Position numbers and translations under genes: made by a program
Notes under the pieces: model-generated
The model's input: the letters and a program-made list of their open reading frames with translations, nothing else
Database searches by the model: none
What the model was told of the DNA's origin: nothing
IMG/VR virus record: IMGVR_UViG_3300028800_000655
Coordinates: 1 to 34,336 of that record
Reading direction: 5' to 3' (one strand)
DNA length: 34,336 nucleotides
Source of the DNA: a virus
Shown: in pieces, positions 32,376 through 34,336 of the stretch
How the letters are laid out: each line of letters begins with the position of its first letter
How positions within the stretch are numbered: position 1 is the stretch's first letter

Positions 32376-32555
32376 CCCCAAACCCCCGGGACAGCTTTTG
32401 AGAAACTTGCCCGTGCCCAAGAGGTATTTACATTAGGAGCTAGCCTGTGCTTTTCAGCAGCTCTTGGTTTACGGGCACCTACAAAGTGAAGCTGTCCAGG
32501 AAACACTCAGTAGGGTTTGTGGTTATAGTTCTACTTACTTCGCACAGGCTTAGCT
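32376..32555 (-). ncRNA. candidate structured RNA between TerS and TerL genes
   Basis: The 218-bp gap before TerL folds, in the transcribed (minus) sense, into nested helices. P0 pairs 32513-32519 with 32379-32385; P1 pairs 32489-32497 with 32389-32397 (9 bp); P2 pairs 32471-32477 with 32408-32414; P3 pairs 32461-32467 with 32417-32423. All are perfect. The apical part contains a GCU-GAAA-AGC hairpin (32449-32458). A further 9-bp match, 32542-32550 with 32442-32450, would form a pseudoknot with the 5' end. A GC hairpin (32366-32380, GGGGGC/GCCCCC in either sense) follows near the TerL ribosome binding site. It may be a packaging RNA, ribozyme-like or regulatory leader; no known class is recognised. 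Confidence 0.55.
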
Positions 32556-32562
32556 AACTTGA

Positions 32563-32745
32563 TTAGTAAGGGGATTTCTTCCTGTCCGCTTTGCCCCGCC
32601 CGCTGGTTCCCAGATCAACTGGAGTTATTTTACGCGGTGGCGGCGCGGTTTGCTTGGAGCTTAGATCAACTTTCTGAATCTTTTTAGGTGCAGGCTCGGT
32701 CTGCTTTACGCCGAGGCTTACTGGTTTTTCAGTCATGGTTGCCAT
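32563..32745 (-). CDS. 60-aa basic Pro/Lys-rich protein with an internal repeat
   Basis: ATG 32745 follows AGGAGTCCTAAC. The protein contains two copies of a short unit, PAPKKIQKVDLSSK (about residues 18-31) and PPPRKITPVDLGTS (about 35-48), and a basic end with GRGKADRKKSP. It appears disordered and may bind nucleic acid or a partner protein through the K-I-x-x-V-D-L motif. Its place between TerS and TerL, in the same transcript, suggests a packaging or head-assembly accessory. No family is recognised. Confidence 0.55.
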   Translation of the reverse strand: MATMTEKPVSLGVKQTEPAPKKIQKVDLSSKQTAPPPRKITPVDLGTSGRGKADRKKSPY

Positions 32746-32755
32746 GTTAGGACTC

Positions 32756-33397
32756 CTAGTTCATTGCGGATTTGTCAACAGCCACGGCGTCAAGTAACGC
32801 GTCAGCATCAACTTGGCTTAAGTCGAAGGCCCGCGATTCAGGTACGCCGCCGGACTGAGTAAAGGCGTTGGGTGTTACTTCACATTCGAGTGTGCTAATG
32901 GGCGGGGCACCCATCATTAGAGCCATGAGATTACTGGCGACTAATGGATCAACTTGCAGATTTGGAGTCTTCTCAAAGGATACGCTGGTCTTAGAAACCT
33001 TAGCCAAGTTTCCTTCACGATCCAAAATCTCAGTAGCGGCCTTGAATTGCAGCTGTGGGCCACTAAGTCCGAGCACCGCACTCTTAATCGCGTTCAGTGC
33101 TGAAGGCACCATGCTCCTAATCTCCTGCCGCATGTTATCTACATTCTCTCGTAGTTGCGCATCGTACTGTGACAGGACTCCGGAGCTAAGCTCCATAACC
33201 TTAGCATGGAATTCGGGAAGCTGCCTAATCATCACAATAGTCTGCTTATGACAATTCAGCATATTAGCAATCTGCTCATTAGTAAACCCGGACGGATCAA
33301 GCGTAAGCCGAGCTATCGCCTCCAGCTTCCGCACACGCTTATACGTCATCCTAAATCCTGGATGAAGTGCGCTCGGTTTACCTGGGCCTGCTGACAT
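32756..33397 (-). CDS. terS: terminase small subunit-like protein
   Basis: The 213-residue product starts at ATG 33397, one base after the upstream stop. It has a helix-turn-helix at about 38-60 (FTNEQIANMLNCHKQTIVMIRQ) and a following helical region (about 63-135) with MRQEIRSMVPSALNAIKSAVLG, then QLQFKAATEILDREGNLAK. The acidic C-terminus would contact TerL. The order HTH, oligomerisation helices, 'AATEILDREG' and acidic tail is typical of phage small terminases that recognise pac/cos DNA. A downstream ATG (33349) could be an alternative start but lacks a better ribosome binding site. Confidence 0.75.
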   Translation of the reverse strand: MSAGPGKPSALHPGFRMTYKRVRKLEAIARLTLDPSGFTNEQIANMLNCHKQTIVMIRQLPEFHAKVMELSSGVLSQYDAQLRENVDNMRQEIRSMVPSALNAIKSAVLGLSGPQLQFKAATEILDREGNLAKVSKTSVSFEKTPNLQVDPLVASNLMALMMGAPPISTLECEVTPNAFTQSGGVPESRAFDLSQVDADALLDAVAVDKSAMN

Positions 33398-33398
33398 A

Positions 33399-33584
33399 CT
33401 AAGCTACTTTCTCATGCTGCGCAATGAAGTCTGAGATACTGGTGTCCTCTAAAGTTCGCGCCGGGGCCGCGCCCGTGCCTGATCCAGAGGGTTCGGCAGT
33501 AATAGGCGAAGCTCGTAGGGATTTATCCCAAGCATACTTGTCTACGAATTGTCGTAGAGCTATTAGTATAGGTGCTTCGCTCAT
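33399..33584 (-). CDS. 61-aa protein at the head of the late operon
   Basis: The start at ATG 33584 has GAGAGGAGGATTA, the best ribosome binding site near here; the frame is open upstream through Arg-rich, GC-rich leader sequence that is unlikely to be translated. The product has a short helix (ILIALRQFVDKYAWDKSLR) and a Pro/Ser/Gly linker, and ends ISDFIAQHEKVA. It abuts TerS and is the first gene of the minus-strand late block. No family is recognised. Confidence 0.6.
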   Translation of the reverse strand: MSEAPILIALRQFVDKYAWDKSLRASPITAEPSGSGTGAAPARTLEDTSISDFIAQHEKVA

Positions 33585-33820
33585 TAATCCTCCTCTCACG
33601 CGCCGGGCTGCGGCTCTGACTCCTTTGATGATACCGCGGCTTAGCCGCCCGCGCAATAGAGTATGCGGGGTAAAGTTAGACTATTTGATCGAGCATACAC
33701 TAGCCCACCCTGAATACGCCTTCCGCGTGGCCCTCCGCGCCTTAGCACAGAGCTTCGCCCTGTTTTATCGCTTGCGCTGAGATATGACTAGGTGCGAAAA
33801 TTTCAAAAATTTGTATTGAG

Positions 33821-33871
33821 ACACCCCGGCCTCCCAAATCTTCTTTTCGATTTTTTGGGGTGGGAGGGTGT
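33821..33871. promoter_or_regulatory. stem-loop in the divergent control region
   Basis: ACACC and CTCCCA on the left (33821-33825 and 33831-33836) pair with TGGGAGGGTGT on the right (33861-33871), giving 11 bp with a single 5-base bulge; AATC/GATT extends it inward. A T-run (33851-33856) lies in the loop side. It could be a transcript processing site or weak terminator between the divergent units. The preceding 33585-33820 is GC-rich at first and holds no convincing gene. Confidence 0.4.
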
Positions 33872-33885
33872 ATCATAGAAAGGAG

Positions 33886-33949
33886 AGCCTGTCAAGTGCT
33901 AATGTATGATACTTAAGTATCATAAAATAAATGCGCATACAGGCTTGAC
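33886..33949. promoter_or_regulatory. 20-bp perfect palindrome within a larger inverted repeat (operator candidate)
   Basis: TATGATACTTAAGTATCATA at 33905-33924 is a perfect palindrome. It is flanked by AGCCTGT (33886-33892) and ACAGGCT (33939-33945), whose centre is within one base of the palindrome's centre. A further half-site, TATCATA, occurs at 33871-33877. TTGACA is present on the minus strand at 33890-33895, but no -10 box lies at normal spacing. This is the layout of an operator for a dimeric repressor placed between divergent units. Confidence 0.5.
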
Positions 33950-34048
33950 TGAGCGGTATAATGAACTTGCGGGCATACCCGATGACAGACGTTATATGAC
34001 GCTCACCCAAGATGCGGGATGGTACAAAGTAAAGATATAGTTACACGG

Positions 34049-34137
34049 ACTCAGGCGTAACCCTGAGTAGGATGCGTAGCAGCATCTTAGAGCGTAGTCT
34101 ACATGGCTACGTTGTAAGTTGCTACTAAGCAACGTAG
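34049..34137 (+). promoter_or_regulatory. multi-hairpin 5' leader with mutually exclusive stems
   Basis: The leader of the last plus-strand gene holds H1 (34049-34055 with 34062-34068, ACTCAGG/CCTGAGT), H2 (34071-34075 with 34082-34086), and two stems that compete for the same bases. H3 pairs 34093-34097 with 34107-34111; H4 pairs 34107-34114 with 34130-34137 (CTACGTTG/CAACGTAG). The ribosome binding site GGTGGAGG follows at 34151-34158, partly in a small CACC/GGTG hairpin. It could be an attenuator, riboregulator or transcript-stabilising leader. Confidence 0.45.
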
Positions 34138-34166
34138 AAAGACACCGAACGGTGGAGGATATACAG

Positions 34167-34336
34167 ATGGAAATTACAATCGTACTGAATGATGCACAGG
34201 TCGCAGCTTTGAAGATGGCGGGCAAGGATGACGTAGAAGTTGTAGAGTCCATGATTCAGGCGGCTGCCAAGGCGCGAGTCAAAGGCATCTTCGTATCATT
34301 CCGCGCTGCTGAAGACCGTGTCAATGCTGAGATTTA
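34167..34336 (+). CDS. small plus-strand phage protein, 3' end cut off
   Basis: ATG 34167 follows GGTGGAGGATATACAG. The visible 56 residues begin MEITIVLNDAQVAALKMAGK and continue with a helical, Ala-rich segment (MIQAAAKARVKGIFVSFRAAEDRVNAE). Similar short proteins opening with a MEI-T-x-x-LNDAQ strand/helix are common in phage early regions, without known function. Translation runs off the window. It starts a second plus-strand unit on the far side of the divergent control region. Confidence 0.65.
   Translation, partial: MEITIVLNDAQVAALKMAGKDDVEVVESMIQAAAKARVKGIFVSFRAAEDRVNAEI

Noticed and set aside
32345-32506. In-frame 54-codon N-terminal extension of TerL
   Set aside because: It runs through the structured gap, has no ribosome binding site at 32506, and reads as Arg/Pro-rich unstructured sequence; ATG 32344 has a good site and starts a normal terminase N-terminus.
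32345-32562. Hammerhead, twister or group I intron in the terL gap
   Set aside because: No CUGANGA/GAAA hammerhead core, no twister consensus and no group I P7-like core could be found; only the nested helices are supported.
33628-33780. 50-codon plus-strand frame ending in LIEHTLAHPEYAFRVALRAL
   Set aside because: The C-terminal half looks protein-like, but the ATG has no ribosome binding site and the first half is the antisense of the GC-rich leader of the late operon. It may be a remnant; not supported as a gene.
33867-33895. Minus-strand TTGACA with TATGAT downstream
   Set aside because: The spacing is 12 bp, too short for a normal promoter; kept only as a remark in the operator entry.
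33945-33962. TTGACT followed by TATAAT, resembling a sigma-70 promoter
   Set aside because: The spacer is only six bases, far from the needed 16-18, and no alternative -35 box lies 17 bp upstream of TATAAT.
33945-34040. 31-codon frame from TTG (MTERYNELAGIPDDRRYMTLTQDAG...)
   Set aside because: The composition is plausible, but it starts with TTG within the inverted repeat, with no spaced ribosome binding site; more likely leader sequence or remnant.
1-34336. tRNA genes, CRISPR arrays, insertion sequences, integrase or att sites
   Set aside because: No cloverleaf, regularly spaced repeats, transposase motifs or recombinase catalytic patterns were found on reading both strands; a computed search with tRNAscan-SE or a repeat finder would settle it.

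Overview
The window is most of the genome of an uncultured tailed bacteriophage, probably with a short tail (podovirus type). It has both terminase subunits, a portal, a scaffold-like protein, an HK97-type major capsid protein and a set of adaptor and internal virion proteins. I see no tail tube, sheath or tape-measure gene. No integrase, lysogeny repressor, tRNA gene, rRNA gene, IS element or CRISPR array is visible. The host cannot be read directly. The signal-peptide-bearing tail spike has an N-terminal domain of a style I associate with soil or acidobacterial sequences, but that is only a hint.

Layout. (1) 1-7298, plus strand, early/replication block: small proteins, a Sak4-like ATPase followed by a DUF669-type ssDNA-binding protein, and a strong terminator at 1737-1776. 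Then comes a tightly coupled operon: two small overlapping genes, a 3'-5' exonuclease with a UDG-like N-terminus, three small genes, the separate family A polymerase, a DUF3987-like helicase, and a GroES-like co-chaperonin carrying a DnaJ-type zinc finger. (2) 7299-7527: a convergent junction with a bidirectional terminator and small remnants. (3) 7528-33584, minus strand, late block, read from right to left: small protein, TerS, a 60-aa protein, a structured intergenic RNA candidate, TerL, three small membrane/helical proteins, a YNCTP protein, portal with an overprinted small gene, scaffold, accessory and decoration proteins, major capsid protein, muralytic enzyme, small head/tail proteins, tail adaptor proteins, four internal virion proteins, a 38-aa peptide gene, ATP-grasp ligase, GNAT acetyltransferase, and a 1372-aa tail spike. 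(4) 33585-34166: divergent control region with a 20-bp perfect palindrome inside a larger inverted repeat, and a multi-hairpin leader before a second plus-strand gene that runs off the window.

How it fits together. The plus-strand genes replicate and recombine DNA and supply a chaperone component. The minus-strand genes package DNA, build the head, attach the short tail, store ejection proteins and make the receptor-binding spike.

The most unusual items are the nested-helix RNA candidate between the terminase genes; the peptide/ATP-grasp/GNAT cassette placed just upstream of the spike; the zinc-finger insertion in GroES; the polymerase split by three small genes, one of which has a paralogue beside the portal; and the tail spike, which combines a signal peptide with a sharp base-composition break. 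Family assignments come from reading motifs by eye, without database searches.
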